DNA of 64,000 nucleotides from Chionis minor (lineage: Eukaryota; Chordata; Aves; Charadriiformes; Chionididae), in assembly GCA_013398295.1 (NCBI GenBank), contig VZSF01010488.1, positions 1 to 64,000 of the forward strand, read 5' to 3'. A model generated the notes under the pieces. It saw only the letters and a list, made by a program, of their open reading frames with translations. It did not search any database and was not told the origin of the DNA. This document shows positions 1 to 13,529 of this stretch, piece by piece. Position 1 is the first letter of the stretch, and each line of letters starts with the position of its first letter. Position numbers and translations under genes: made by a program.

Positions 1-26
1 ATGATTCTATGATTCTATTAAGGGTT
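1..26 (+). mobile_element. CR1 LINE, terminal tail only
   Basis: The window opens with two tandem units of the ATGATTCTAT type, the short tandem repeat that ends avian CR1 elements, read in the plus orientation. The body of the element lies before the window. The sequence after about position 26 is unique. Confidence 0.7.
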
Positions 27-383
27 TAAATACAGTGCTGGCATTACATGATGCTTTGTACAATACATTTTGATGCCTGAGAAGCAAGTATGTGTGTGAA
101 CAGTGACAGGTCTGCCCTCGCACATGCTGCAGAGAGCTGTATCTCTGCTACGTGTGTAGTTCTGCAATTTCTGAGGAAATTTTTTAAAGTAGGATTCCTA
201 CTTACTATTTTACTTTCTGCTAAATTAATGCCAGGATTTCCAACTGTGCAGTGCCCATTACAGAGCTTAGAAATACCCTTTCTCTCTTGAAAAGAAATGT
301 TGATTTTATCTTCAGGTCAAGAGAGGCATTCATCCACTCGGCATACCTCAGGTGTAGAATTGGGGGTTCGGTGGATGGTGAAG
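27..383. other. Unique sequence between CR1 tail and LTR
   Basis: I see no gene, RNA or recognisable repeat here. The short open frames have no family resemblance. Confidence 0.5.
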
Positions 384-390
384 TGTCGTG

Positions 391-413
391 GTTTGGGCCA
401 GATTGGCCCAAAC
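391..413. repeat. Perfect 10-bp inverted repeat near LTR end
   Basis: Arms GTTTGGGCCA and TGGCCCAAAC are separated by GAT. The hairpin lies within 30 bp of the 3' LTR terminus on the minus strand. Confidence 0.85.
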
Positions 414-436
414 AAGCCAAGCAACAGATGTTCCCA

Positions 437-487
437 CTCTCCTGAGCAGGAGAGAGGGAAGAAGAGAGAGAGGGAAGAAGAGAGACT
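437..487. repeat. Short hairpin and purine-rich tract inside the LTR
   Basis: CTCTCCT (437-443) and AGGAGAG (448-454) form a 7-bp hairpin with a 4-base loop. A GA-rich run containing two copies of GAGAGGGAAGAAGAGAG follows. Confidence 0.8.
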
Positions 488-1078
488 AGTTTAGTAAGAA
501 CTAAACTACTTTAATGAAATATAAAGAATAAAATAATAAAAAGAAAATAATTAAATATATACAAAACCATATCAAGCTCCCAGATGACAGTCACATCACC
601 AGCAGGCACTGGGGAAGTCCCAGACTAGACTCAGCGATGGACAGGAATTGGATTCCAGATCTGGATTCAGGAACACACGGATCAGGATCAAAGGCAGACG
701 AACAGATGGAGTCCTCTTCAGATGCCGGCCATTGAAGAAAGATCCTTTGATCCCTCAGCTTTTATACCGAGCATGAGGCAGATGGAGTGCAATGCACTGT
801 TTAGTCAGTTTTGGGTCACCTGTCCTGTCTGCTCCTCCCTACAGGTGTGACCCCTTTACGCTTTTCCGCTTCCGACCCCGCAACGGGGCAAATAACAAAG
901 TTGGTTGGCCTCGGTTGCTATAGCAATAAATATAAGCAAGGGCCTCTCTGCATACCATGCCTTGGCATCAGCTATAAACATGGGTATTAATTCTCTGAGA
1001 AAGAGCAGTTTTCTGCACAACATGCTGTTAATTTCAGCAGTTAGAAGAGGCCTAGTTAGAAAGCAGAGTTACTGAACA

Positions 1079-4000
1079 AAATTGGTCTTGTTTTACCTCA
1101 AACAAGGACATCAAGTCTCTACTGTTAACATAAGATCTTTTTCAGAAGGACCTGCTGCAAGAAAAACCTCATTGCAGCATTTTCTTTCTTATCCTCTGAA
1201 TGAGAGGCTCATTCATGCTTTTAACTATGTATATTTAGGTCTTTCCTCTGTTCATCTTACCTATAAAAGACTGAAAATGTAACTTGAATATGGAGGACAC
1301 ATGCAGTAATTTTGATGCTGTTTACTAGTATGTGATTTATCTCACTAGTCAGGAATATTTTCTTATTATTTCTCTTGTAATTAAAAGGGTACTACTTGTA
1401 ATACAAATGAGGAGTAACTAGTAAATCAAAGGTAATTCCTTTTGGTCATTAATGATCATACCATATATTGCTAACAACACAATCTCCACATTTTTTGTGA
1501 GCATTAGCATTTATAATCCCGATTTCCTCTGCTCACCATTTAATTTCTACGGAAAAACACAGCAGCGATTTTGTATTTTTATAAGATGACCCCCTTCTAG
1601 CTTCCAAGTATTTTAGGAAGGGTTTCATTGAAATTCAGTTCAAAAATGAATGTAATTTACTGCTAGTTAATAATAAGAGATCATCTGGCTTCAGCAAAGC
1701 TCGCGTGACTGAGTTTAATAAAACATTTGATGAAATCTTGATTAGATCACACAAAGCTTGGTGTTTGGGAAACATCAAGTGTGATTTGTGCTTTTGTATC
1801 ATTCTAACCCTAATGTCCCTCATGCTGAATGAAATAATCAGCTTAAATGCATGTACACTAATGATGTGTTTGTCAGGAAACCATAGCACACAATTCCTTC
1901 ATCAGTGTCACAGGGAAGTACAATGGATTTAATTCAGTGCTAGTTGCAAAATATTTTTGTGGTGGGATGTTCTTAAAAGGCAAGATAAATTTGAAAAGCT
2001 CTCCTGTGTGTAATTTATACAGACAATAGAGTGATAAGCAGGGTCTTATCCTAGGTGTCCTTGCTTTCTCTGTTTTACGTTTTGGAGTTGGGAACAATAA
2101 TATGTAAATGGCTGTAACAGGATATGGTCTGAACTAGGAGTAAATTCACCATCACTCTACTATGACACTGCTCAATACAAGTCTCTTGATGCAGGAGTCA
2201 TGTATGTAGCTTGTGAAATGTCTGGTAACTTATTCTGCCTACCTTTCCATCCATGGAAGCAAATTTGGGCTAATATGAAACACCTATTTTGTCTTCCATT
2301 TTGAGTTGTTAATGACAAATACATATTTGCATCTGAGATGTGAAAAAAAATTCTCAAATCTTAGAAAATGTTCTGAGCTAATACTATTTTAATTGAGGAA
2401 TGACATCATTAAAATTTAACAGCTAGATTTCAGTAACATTTCTTTAAAGAACACTGAAATAATTTCAATAAAGTCAAAATGTTCTCGCTGACTTTCTTTA
2501 ACAGAACATTATCACTTTTAATTTCAGAATATTTATGCATTTCAAGATATTTGCTGTGAAATTTTATGATAGTCATTGCATGATAAATTGTCAAAATCAA
2601 AATGTTACCATTCAGTGCCATCAAGTCAAGTGATTCGGATTTCCTTTTTTTTTTTCAATCCAAAGTCATAAGAATTTGGAAAAAGATTGAGGTTCTAACA
2701 GTACAAATATATGTACACATACTTTTAGTATGCATATCTCTGTAGAATGGATATTCTGAGTTTGCCATCTGTTAACCGCACTGTTAGAAAAGTTTACATT
2801 TTCTTTGTGATCCAATTAAATTATTTTGGAATATCTATTTTAAAATATATTCTCTGTATTTCAATTTTTTTTTACTTTTTAATACTGGATAGAAATGGTT
2901 GTTTACTGGCAGATCCTATGTCCTATTTGTTCATCGTGTCCTGTAAGAAATATTTTATGATACCAACTTTTACCACTGCAAAAACAGCTAACTACAAAGT
3001 AAAGCAGAGTTGATAATAGTCTCAAAAATCATTTTAATGGTGTTTAAATTATGAATGGTGGAACTGCCAGTCTTCTTATTTGTACATGTTCCTAATTTTG
3101 TGCTTGTTGTTTGCAACAGATAGTTCTGATTAGGGGTTACTCCTGCCTGTATTTTATGACAACGTTTTTCAAACTAAATCTGAACCATTCGAAGTCTGGT
3201 TTCTCCATAGTTCATTTTTCAGGAAGATTATTAGGAAGAGTAGGCTGAAGTAAAGGTGTCTTTTTTTCTGTTTATGGAGGGAGACATTCTGAACAGGAAT
3301 AATTAAAGGAAAAGGGAGCAACATTGTATCTCATGTGAACTGTAAACCATCTGTGCTTACAAAGCCCTGGATAGCTTCTTAAAATGGGAATAATATCAGT
3401 TTGAAAGTTCTGATTTACAGTCTCCTTTGTGTCAGTGGCACCAAAAAAATAATATTGGGGTGGTTGTTAGAGGCAATTAGTTGGTAGCTCACATTAGTGA
3501 ACCACGATAAAATCTGGATTAGGAATACTCAGAATTTCTTATATCATAAATTTTCATATTCATAAATTCTGAGTTTAAATGTACACAAGATATAATATTT
3601 GGATCCATGTTTCAAATAAACAACTTTTCAGTGAGCTCTGAATCTAGCGTCTGATCCTAATATTATAAAGATTTGGTATTTCTAAAATCCATAATTTGCA
3701 TATATTTGCATATGGGTATAATTTGCAGTTATTATATCTACTGTAACTTTCATGTAGGAGCTCTAGCCAGGGATCAGAATTTTATTGTCCTAAGTGTCAT
3801 ACAAGTCAAAAAGGTGTCACACTTGGATAGCTTACTTTTCCTATGAACGACTCCTAATGCTTTTAGCAACTGAAATTGTTGAGAGCTTGATATAGAAACT
3901 AATAACCACTAAAGTTTATGAGAGCCTGTCTTGTGGAGAAGGGGTTTAACCTCAGTGTTAATCCTAGATCTTCAAGTGAACGTAGTATTAAAATTTGCGG

Positions 4001-7000
4001 TCTCTCTGATCGTGTAACTTGACTCTCACTCAGATCCCCATTTGAATGATTTGGTCAGTACTCATACAAACACACAGATAAAAAGGAAATCTCAACAGAA
4101 CAGAAAAGAAAAGAGACTATATCTGTCACCAGCAGGATTTATAGTGAATATAGTAGTCTCTGGAAAGCCTCCAGCATACAACATGCAATACTGGCATGCA
4201 TCTACATTATTGTTCATGTTTCATATTCTAAGCTTCTCTTGTTATTTGACATTACCAATGTTTTTCTGCTGTGAAATACCATAAAGTGCCAAATGATTTA
4301 TTTTTGCTGTGTTCCTAGACTTAGCAAATTGTTTAGAGGAAAAAGATTTTTAGGATGTTTTTGTTGACATCATTGTTCGCTGGTTGTAGGAATTCAACCT
4401 TCTTTCTCGCAATTATGTAGAAAAATAATGAATATTTTAACATGAGAAATAAAACCATATTCAAGTACTGGTGAGAGACATAAGATGGGACATACAATGA
4501 AAAAATCTTTGCCATGTGATTCTGGAAGAGTTTGGCGTTTGTTTAGCTTGTATTCCATTGATATTCTTAGGACATTTCCTATGGACTTCAATAGTAGTAT
4601 TTAGATCAACACTGACGACTTGTGAAAATCCTGCGTTTTGAAAATCTCTTTAATTCATTGGCAAAACTTTTAAGATACAGAAAGCTTAGTCTGACACTTT
4701 AAACTGATGTCAGTGGGATTTGGGTGTCCAAACCCTGAATGTACATGACTAAGTAACCACCTAGAGCTGGAGACACATGGATGTACTTAACCCATGTTTT
4801 TTAAACTGCAAAGCTGCTCTGACATTCCCTTATGTTTGCTGTTCCTGGGAGCCAGGCACCCCGTTCTCATAAAAGCTCCATTTTGATCACCAGACATACA
4901 GAGCATTGTCTAAACTCTGCCCGTGTTCCAGAAGGTGGATACTGAAGCATTCAGGTGGTATCTGAGCCTAGCATGAAATGCAACTCAGAAATACAATTAA
5001 CAGTAATGCTTATTGCATGTACACAAAATAGCATTGCAGCTGAAGCACTGCTCTCCATTCAGTGACCTCGTCGGGCAAAGGGAATTAAAATCATCTCTGA
5101 AATACTGTTGGAAAGGAGGGGCGAGACAAAAATCTTTCCTCTTTCCATCAGAAGTGCACTAGTATGCAGCCAAGAATTCATTTTATAGGGCCAGAGGAAA
5201 AGAAATTTGGACAACTTGATTGTTTTGCATGGTGGTTATTGTCACTTCCCTCAGAGCTGGAAACAAGTTTTTTCTTAAGCTGTACAGAAACAGCCAGATA
5301 CAAACACAAAATGTCTGATCTTTAGGATGTAAAACACAATTATGAGCTGCATAATGTACACTATAAAAATAAATAGGTATTGCTACATTCAGACGCTATT
5401 TTTTGAAACATTTCAAGAGTTTTTCATTTTCTCCTAGTTGTGTCTTTCTATTTCAGCTTCTTCAGATCTATTGCTGATCTTATACCTACACAACTGATTA
5501 GAAGGAAAGATAAAAAAACCCCAAACGTATGTGAACTACTCCTCTGGAAAATACCAAATACTGCAAGATAACCTCTAGCCCTGTACATGAACCTGAAAAC
5601 ATGAACAGGAGCTGAAAGCTAAGAGCTTTCTCAAATGACAGGTATCTCAGTGAAGCCAGAGTATTCCCTAGTCAAAAGGGAGTCTGGAGAACAAATTAAA
5701 AAACAAAGAAAAGTTAGAAAATAGCAGCATTTTATTTCTAAAATAAGTCAGGATTCAGAGACATTTTCAATATGCCTGGCACTGTTCAAGTACATTTTCC
5801 TAACCTTACTCTTTCCATTATTTTAAACTTCCCTCCTCTATAGACAGCATTTGGCACTTTTAAGTGAACCTTTGTTTTCATAGGGATGTCAAACAACTGT
5901 AGTTTTCATTTAGGGTATGATGTAAAAAGGCGTGATTGTGTATGAGCCTTTAATTTGTTAAGCTTCAGACTTGTTAAACTTACGATGTGTTTTCACTCTG
6001 TCTTTGTAAAGTCATTTTTATCATAACTTCTGGAACTAAGAAATCAAAACTTGCTCTAGAGAGATCAGGAAACACAAGGGAGAAACAACTAGAACAGAGG
6101 AACAGCGGTGCAGAAATAGTCTAAAATAAAAGCCAACCGTGGAATGCAGTAAAAAGTATTGATTTTATAAATGAAGCCTACTCTATCCTTGGTGAAAATA
6201 TTTTCCTCAGTTTATCCCTTGATTTATCTCCTAATAACTTAATAGGCATTACCACTGCAATGGGTCTCCGGCCACAGAAACTAATGTACAGTATGTCTTG
6301 TATTCTGTGTAAGTATGAACCTGAATACAGAGTTGGGGTTATGTAGAGATACAGGGTAATACCAATATGCTTGCTATTGTTCTTGTGCTATGAAGTCACC
6401 CATGGTAAGCAAAAGCCATTGGCTACTGCAAGGGAAAACTTAATCGGTATAGCGATAGAAGTAAGGCACTGCTGTATACGCCCAGATTGAGAAAGTCAAA
6501 TTAGATGGAGAGGTTAAAATTTGTTGGCCTCATGAAAAGGGAAGAGCAGTCCAAGACTGCTCAAACGTGATAAGACTATGCTATTCCTAATAGCATGTCA
6601 GGGACCGTTTCTCTGAACCATGGTAAGTAAAATGTAATGCAACCTAGGTGAAATATATATAATTCCCTAACTGAACAAGACTTATAGTAGTAGTAAAGAG
6701 TTCATCTGCTGAGGCATGTAGATACTGCTAAAAAAATCAAAATAATGGCTATAAAGACACAGAAACGAAATTCAGAACATAACAGTATGACAAGGTGTAG
6801 AGTTAGATGTGTCAGCCCACAATGAAGGATCATAAGTACTGGAAAAAAGAGAGGATTTCCTCTGACTAACAAGTGTGCTTATTTTTGTTTAGGGGAAGCA
6901 AAAAACTAAGAATGTAAAGAAGACTCACATATGCTACTTCATTTCTGTATCTCTGTATCTCTTGTACTGATTTTATTGATTTTCTTGGTAGCCACAGAAC

Positions 7001-7706
7001 AATAACCATAAAGGTGGAGGTGAGCTAAGGCGGAGGTCCCCAGCACCGTGAGTGGCCCATATGAGAATGGTGTGGAGGGAGCAATACTGGTTCAGTGTCA
7101 TGCTCCCCTTCGTGTGCCTTTTCTAGTGCCAGTGTCCCTGGAGCTGTAGGCTTTGTGGCTCTCTGAACCCTATATCCTATTAATATTAATGGTTACCATT
7201 GTCCACCATTCCATTGAGTATTTCCAAAGTAATGGAATAAGTAATTTAGCTTCAAAATCAGATCTGCTGGCTTTTTGGTAGTCTTGGGTTATTCCCTCTT
7301 TTTTTGGTTTGTTTGTTTGCTTGTTTTTGTTTTTTGCTTTTTAATTGTTATTTGCCTGTAAAAAATGAGGAAACAAGCATTCAGCAAAATCATTCCAGAC
7401 TCTTAATTGATATAGCTCTTAGAATAAGAAAAGATCCAAAAACTAGTAGGGTAGGCCCTGATATTGGGCAACTGTATCTACTGTAAAAAATGGTGAAAGG
7501 TTTTTCCATCTTTTGTTACCTTCTGTCAAATACTGTTTGGAAAGTTGGAGGGATTTTAACAGAGCTCCAAGTCTTTTATTTGACATGGAGAAGAAATACA
7601 GGTACATAGAGATAAGAGAAAAGTAAATCTCAGGACTGTGTGCAACAGGTTGTGAGAAGTAATAAAAAAAAAATTAAAAAAACCCACCAAAACAATGAAA
7701 AAACCT
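1079..7706. other. Unique AT-rich sequence, no gene seen
   Basis: About 6.6 kb with no recognisable interspersed repeat and no credible coding frame; all open frames are under about 90 codons. A modestly GC-richer patch at about 7010-7170 has no identifiable content. Two copies of the short dispersed motif described in the findings lie at about 4578-4597 and 4703-4722. Confidence 0.5.
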
Positions 7707-8016
7707 AATCATAGAATCATAGAATCATGAAATCACAGAATGGTTTAGGTTGGAAGGGACCTTAAAGATCATCTACTTCCAAAACCCTTGCCATGGGCAA
7801 GGACACCTCCTTGACCAGGTTGCTCAAAGCCTCATCCAGCCTGGCCTTGAACACTTCCAGGATGGGACCTCTGCAACTTCCCTGGACAACCGGTTCCAGT
7901 GCCTCACTACCCTCATGGTGAAAAATTTCTTCCTGATATCTATTCTAAATCTCTCCTCTTCCAGTTTAAAGCCATTACCCCATATCTTATCATTCTGCTG
8001 TCAAAAGATACTTGTT
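7707..8016 (-). mobile_element. CR1 LINE 3' fragment
   Basis: The left edge carries the inverted CR1 tail (repeated AATCATAG units). It is followed by the conserved CR1 3' end read in reverse: the GGTTGGAAGGGACC box, the CATGGGCAAGG segment and the end of ORF2 (plus-strand CCAGCCTGGCCTTGAACACTT). Similarity fades after about 8016, so the copy is heavily 5'-truncated, as is normal for CR1. The reverse-frame protein is broken. It lies head to head with the CR1 at 8657-9064. Confidence 0.92.
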
Positions 8017-8656
8017 TTCCTCATGTCTGGATATCTTTGGTCTTTTCAGCCTTAGCATTCAATGTACTAAGGTGAGGTTTTTACAGGAAAATATAGCAAG
8101 ATTTTTTTGGCAATTGCTTAAAGATTTGATGTGATACTATACCCTAATGAAGATTAATGGGCATGAGGTGCCACGGGGCAGTTAAAAGTGCAAGAAGAAT
8201 ATAATTTTTCTATCAACCATCAGTTTATCTCAGTAAATTTGTGTGACATATGGTGTAGATCTATAAACTTGTCACATGCTTTCATACTATTGCTCATTCT
8301 TTTGATTCTCAGTAGTCATGCTTTACTTACTTCTTGATGATACCAGCAACTACTTTCAAAAATGATTTCCAAGTAGTGATAGGTGAGCCTCATGTATTGA
8401 AGTTTCTTTAAACTACAAGGGTTTGATTTAGATGGTTATACAGCTTTATGTCAGTGACTTCACCTTTCAGGTGCTCTTGCAAACATCTCTTGAATATCCT
8501 GGTTTCATATGCCCTGAAAGTGAGAAACTGTCAGGAATCAATTTTATAAAAGAATTTAAAACTAGTAATGATTATTTTCATGGACTCAAAAGTATGAGCT
8601 TTAGGAAGAAACACAGAAAGTTATTCTTTCAATTCATGTGTCTTTTCTTTTTTTTT

Positions 8657-9064
8657 GACAGGCTGAGAGAGCTGGGGCTGTTGAGCCTGGAGAAGAGAAG
8701 GCTCCGGGGAGACCTGATAGCAGCCTTTCAGTACCTGAAGGGAGCCTACAGGAGAGCTGGAGAGGGACTCTTTGTCAGGAAGTCTAGTGATAGGACAAGG
8801 GGGAATGGTTTTAAATTGGAAGAGGGGAGATTTAGGTTAGATATTAGGAAGAAGTTCTTTACTGTGAGGGTGGTGAGGCACTGGAACAGGTTACCCAGGG
8901 AAGTTGTGGAGGCCCCATCCCTGGAAGTGTTTAAGGCCAGGCTGGATGGGGCTTTGAGCAACCTGCTCTAGTGAGAGGTGTCCCTGCCCATGGCAGGGGG
9001 GGTGGAACTTGATGATCTTTAAGGTCCCTTCCAACTCTAACCATTCTATGGTTCTATGATTCTG
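8657..9064 (+). mobile_element. CR1 LINE 3' fragment, young copy
   Basis: The element encodes the last ~100 residues of CR1 ORF2 in one open frame (8660-8971). This includes the [18 protein letters not shown] block and the [19 protein letters not shown] block that close the reverse-transcriptase protein, and it ends at the usual stop. The 3' UTR with the GATGATCTTTAAGGTCCCTT box and a short ATTCTATG tail follows. A run of unique sequence upstream happens to stay in frame, giving a 179-codon open frame from 8432, but only the CR1 part is meaningful. By eye it differs from the copy at 38380-38796 at about six positions, so both belong to one recently active subfamily. Confidence 0.95.
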
Positions 9065-12000
9065 TTACAATTTTTAATGTCAGATTTGAATGAAACCAGG
9101 GTATAGTACACATATGTTATCAGCAGTCTTATCTATCACCACAGTGATCTCGTCAGAGAATGTGGAGGATAAAGGCTGTTAAAAGAACTGGCTTTACAAG
9201 AAGTGCAGAAAGGCAGGAATATACCCTTTTCTTAATATGACTCTACATACCCTCTTAGGATTCGTGCTGAAGTATCTGTGGACTCATTGGATGGTATTAT
9301 TCATTGTATTATTTCACCATTAATATAGTTGTTTGATTCTAAGTATGAACTCTACATTTGTGCAAAATGTAAAAGCAACCACACGGAAGTTAAAAAACTC
9401 TTTTTCTGTAATAGTGTGAATTGTTCTTTGGCCATTAAACGAGAATGCTGGCATTTAAATTCCAGTATTTAGTTTCTATCATCTACTATATTTTCCATTT
9501 TCTTTTTTTTTTTGTTTTTGCTATGGAGTCAAATTATGACTAAAGATGTGGATCCTAATGTTTATCAACACAGTGATGAGCTGCTTCTACATAGGTGGGA
9601 AACCTCCTGCTTTTGGCAAAACAGCATGTGACTTAAGTGGTTACAGAAAATCCTGAGGTACTTTGCCTCATGGCTGTTATGCTTGATTTAGACCACCCAC
9701 AGTGGACGACTGTAAAGCAAATCAGTTTTAAATTTTTACCTTTATTCCTTTGTGTGCTCTTTGCCATGTTCATAGCATGTTAATTGAACTTGGAATTCAG
9801 ATCCTTTTGACTAACCCCTTTAAAAAGCTTCAAATTTTCAAGTCATTTAGAAATATTTATTGATATGAGCATAGCAAGAGTACAATAAAACTGTAGGAGA
9901 ATGCTATTGAAATGAATGACTGTGCAGATTTGGACTGCCTAAATGTCTTGGATGAAAGCTAGAGCCTGGCTGAGAAGGGTTCAGAGCCAATATAATAGTC
10001 TCCTCCAATCACTGCAACACCTGGAGCAATAAAGCCTACTTCCCAGTTTGATCTGATAATTGTAAACATTATGAATTCATCAAGTTAACCAAAAAAAAAA
10101 AAGTTCCAATTAAAACAAAGCCCAACAACATTTTAATAGAAGGTGATTACTTCTTTTTTTCCCCCCTCCAAAATATTCTAAAAACACATTCTTTCAGTGC
10201 TCTGCTTTTCACATAATTACTTGAGTTATTATTTCAAAGGAGGTGGAAGAGTTTGATATCTCCCTGTTGCAGACATGAATTAAAGCTATATCAGTTTTTG
10301 AGTGAGCATTCACTTATTACTCTCTTTGCATTTCTCTGTGTATGGCCAACAACGTGTCTGGATATGGCAAGGATATTATTTCCTATTTTGTTTTCTCAAC
10401 TGTGGAAGAACCAGTGAGGACTTATAGGAAGAGTAGTGCAAATATATGAACTTTCAGGTGATAACTTTACCTCCATCCTTATTAAGAGAGAAAGCCCAGC
10501 TCAGTGTTTGACTATATCCCCAAACATACAAGTCACCCTTGATTTCAAGTACACATAGTTGCACATTTGAGGAAAGAACCTTCCAGTGTGAGAGGCTGAG
10601 CATGGACACAGGCTGTGATTCTGATGCCCTCAGAATAAAGGCTACTTTTAAAGCAAGATGCTTTCTACCATTTAGTTCTCTCGAGTTTTCTCCTCCTTTT
10701 CACATATCTGTTGTCTCCTGTATATATTATGTCCTTGCACATGCCTGGTTAGTCACTCTTTTATTCCAACTCTAACTTGACAGATCATCTTGGGAAGTTT
10801 TGAAAAAATCAGAGTTCCCAACCCCTGCTTTTTCTGAGTTTCTTTGTCTTCCAGTCCTTCCACACTCCTCTTCAGCACACTCAAATCGGAACTGCAGTTG
10901 TGGTTTATTTTAGAGTATTGGAAATTTTTTTAGGCTTGCAAGGCATGAGCATAAGCAATGGACATTTTTTTTGACCATTATACCCATATGATCACTACAA
11001 TTTCTATCCCTGGGGGTGCAGGCACAAATATATCTGAAAAAAAAAAAAAAAATTGTTTGGAACGCTCTGCACTGAATTCAGTGGTTTAGGTTGCGTATTG
11101 ATTCTCCTGTCCTCTTAGTTCTTCATGACTAATACTGTTAATGCCAACATTAAAACTACCTCTCTAATGCCAGAAGTAGGGAAAAAGATGTCTATGAGTC
11201 TGCATTGACCTTTTAATTTTCCATTGTGTATGATCTGAGAGATGGTCTGTGTAGGTACGAACATAAGCATGTGGGGAGAGGAAAGAGGAAGATCCACTTC
11301 TGCCCAAGATGCTCATATGTAGGACAACACTAATCTGGGAAATATGTAGCTTAGTAATATAGTTCTGATCCAATAGGTTCTGTCTAATTTTGAAGAACAG
11401 ATCTAAGAGTTGAGACGAGGACTACTTCATGATCCCTGACTGACTTAGGACTTAAGGCATCCGTGGTAGAGAGAGGATGCAGAACTGTCCCCTCTGAAAG
11501 CATCCATTACCAGACCAGCTATCATTGATGAGACATTATACTGTGGTCAGATTGCTGCTCTAACTTATTCGGACACTCTTACATTGACTCACTGAATTTC
11601 CAAGGATCCTTTTGATCTTTTTAGCACAAACCAAATATGCATATTCAGTTGTGCTTCTATTGTAAAAGCTATTTCTGTGTCAATTTTCATTGCTCAAATG
11701 TTAACTCAATAAACAGATTTGTTTTTTTCCTGGAAAAATGTATTTTAAAATGACTTGTGGGTAGTTTTAATGGAGTAAGCAGAAATACATTTGAAATTTA
11801 TGATTAGCTCATAGCTAAAAATTCACAGCTCATTTCCATCTTTTCATGATTTTTTGTTTTTTTGTGGTAGATAGAACAGACAATTAGTATGCTTCTGTTT
11901 TTCCTTTCATTTATTTAAAGTTTATTATGAGTGTGGATGTGCTACAAAAAATATTTAATACTTAAAAAGCCAGTTTGAATGTGTATTTGGGTTTTGGGAG

Positions 12001-13529
12001 CCTAAAGGCGATTCACAGCAGCAAAATATATAATTCTTCAACCTTCTACCAAACAGAAAATTTCTGTATTTAAAAAATAAAGGTATAATTCACTTGCACC
12101 ACATTTTTGTGTCCTAAATAGCTTTCTACTCTAAATACTTCCTTCCATCTTTCTGTCTTCTTCTATCTTCTATCTTCTATCTTTCATCTTATTTTAAGTG
12201 TCTATCTATAAACTTAAGTCTGAAATGTTCAAGACCTGTCCTTTTCACTTTTTCACTGTCAGAGTTAACCACAGGATGACCTTTCAAAATCACATGTATC
12301 TTATCTTGTGCTAATACTCATCTTCTTCACTTCTTTCTCATCACATATTTTTGCTCTAAAAATATTTTTTACATTTTCACTTTTAGTAACTCCTTTCACT
12401 AAAACTGTAGTCTCTTTGTTGTTCACATCACACCCATTACTCATTAGTCAAGCTTCCTACCCTCCAGCTTTGTCTTTGTTTGTGAATTAAACAGTACCAG
12501 GTGACATTCCTAGGCATGAGGCCATTCTTGAGCACTGAAACCCTCTTTTGCTTGCACATATATTTTTCAGATATTTCTTGACCAGACTCCATTCAGCCCA
12601 AATAGGAATATATTAGGAAATTTCAGGGAACTGCTCCCATGTTAAGCTGAGCCATGAACATAACATTAAGTCCACTGATTATTTTGAATGAGGCCATCCT
12701 ATTGTAGTAGGTAAGAAAATACAATAGTAGGGATACAGTCTGTTGGTCTCATTGCAATAGCTTAGTCCCAGACACCTTTAATTTACCAGTGTATGTAGTC
12801 TTGCATCTTTCTTCACTGCAGTTCATTCCGAAAACTGCCTATATAGTTCCTACCCATATAGTTCATCCTATCAAACCTACTAATTCTTCTATGTAGTTGT
12901 CCCCCCAGTATTTACATAAACATTTGCTTAGTTTTTCTTCTTCAGCCACATAATTCTGGTTTATACATAAATTTCCCTTTCCTCTTTTTATACTCCTTCA
13001 CACACTGACAGGCTCCCCGTATTTTTTTTCCCAATTCTTCTGTTTTACCCTATTTTAGAAGTGTATACTATCTGCTGGAGTGAATAACCACTTCCCCTAT
13101 GAACGGAGCTGGAAAGGCACTTTGCCAAAATGCTTTCATCACTTCACCCGTTGCTTCCTTATGGCCTGTAATACCACTGATTTTAACTTTAGTGTTCTAT
13201 TTGGCTTTTTCTTTTATTGCCATGAACCTGTCAGCTCTTTGGTTCCAATTATTCAGGTGACATAGAACATGTCTACAGAGGCAACTGTATGCTGTAGGGG
13301 TACTTCTGGTGTTCGCAGAGTAATACAGTACAGATCTGAGTGTAATGCTGACATGCCTGAAGTCTAGTGTTTTTCCTGATGGAACATGTGTGGTATAAGC
13401 CAGGTCACCCTCTAGAGGTAATTATGCCTAAAGGTATAGCATGTAACATCATAACATTGACATGAAAACTGTACAGCCTGGAAAGGAAAAATAAAATTAG
13501 AAAACATTGTTTAAAAGTCTCCTATTAGC
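9065..13529. other. Unique AT-rich sequence, no gene seen
   Basis: I find no gene or dispersed repeat. There is an A18 run at about 11037-11054 and a 7-bp tandem repeat near 12161. Confidence 0.5.
12161..12181. repeat. (TTCTATC)3 microsatellite
   Basis: Three consecutive 7-bp units lie inside a longer pyrimidine-rich stretch (about 12137-12190). Confidence 0.8.

Larger units (their letters stand above)
384..1078 (-). mobile_element. Solo LTR of an endogenous retrovirus (ERVL-like)
   Basis: The block is about 690 bp long, begins with TGTCGTGG on the plus strand and ends near ACTGAACA, so on the minus strand it runs TG to CA. Minus-strand promoter features are present: a TATAAAAG box (plus 759-766) and downstream an ATTAAA-type poly(A) signal (plus about 510-515). 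A pyrimidine-rich tract and two short hairpins sit near the 3' end. No internal retroviral coding sequence adjoins either end, so this is a solo LTR left by recombination. The left flank TGAAG (379-383) and a TGAAC at 1073-1077 could be a degraded target duplication, which would move the right edge to 1072. Family assignment rests on the CCACGACA-type end typical of bird ERVL LTRs. Confidence 0.8.

Noticed and set aside
8432..8971. 179-codon open frame on the plus strand
   Set aside because: Only the last ~100 codons are CR1 ORF2; the first part is unique sequence that happens to be in frame.
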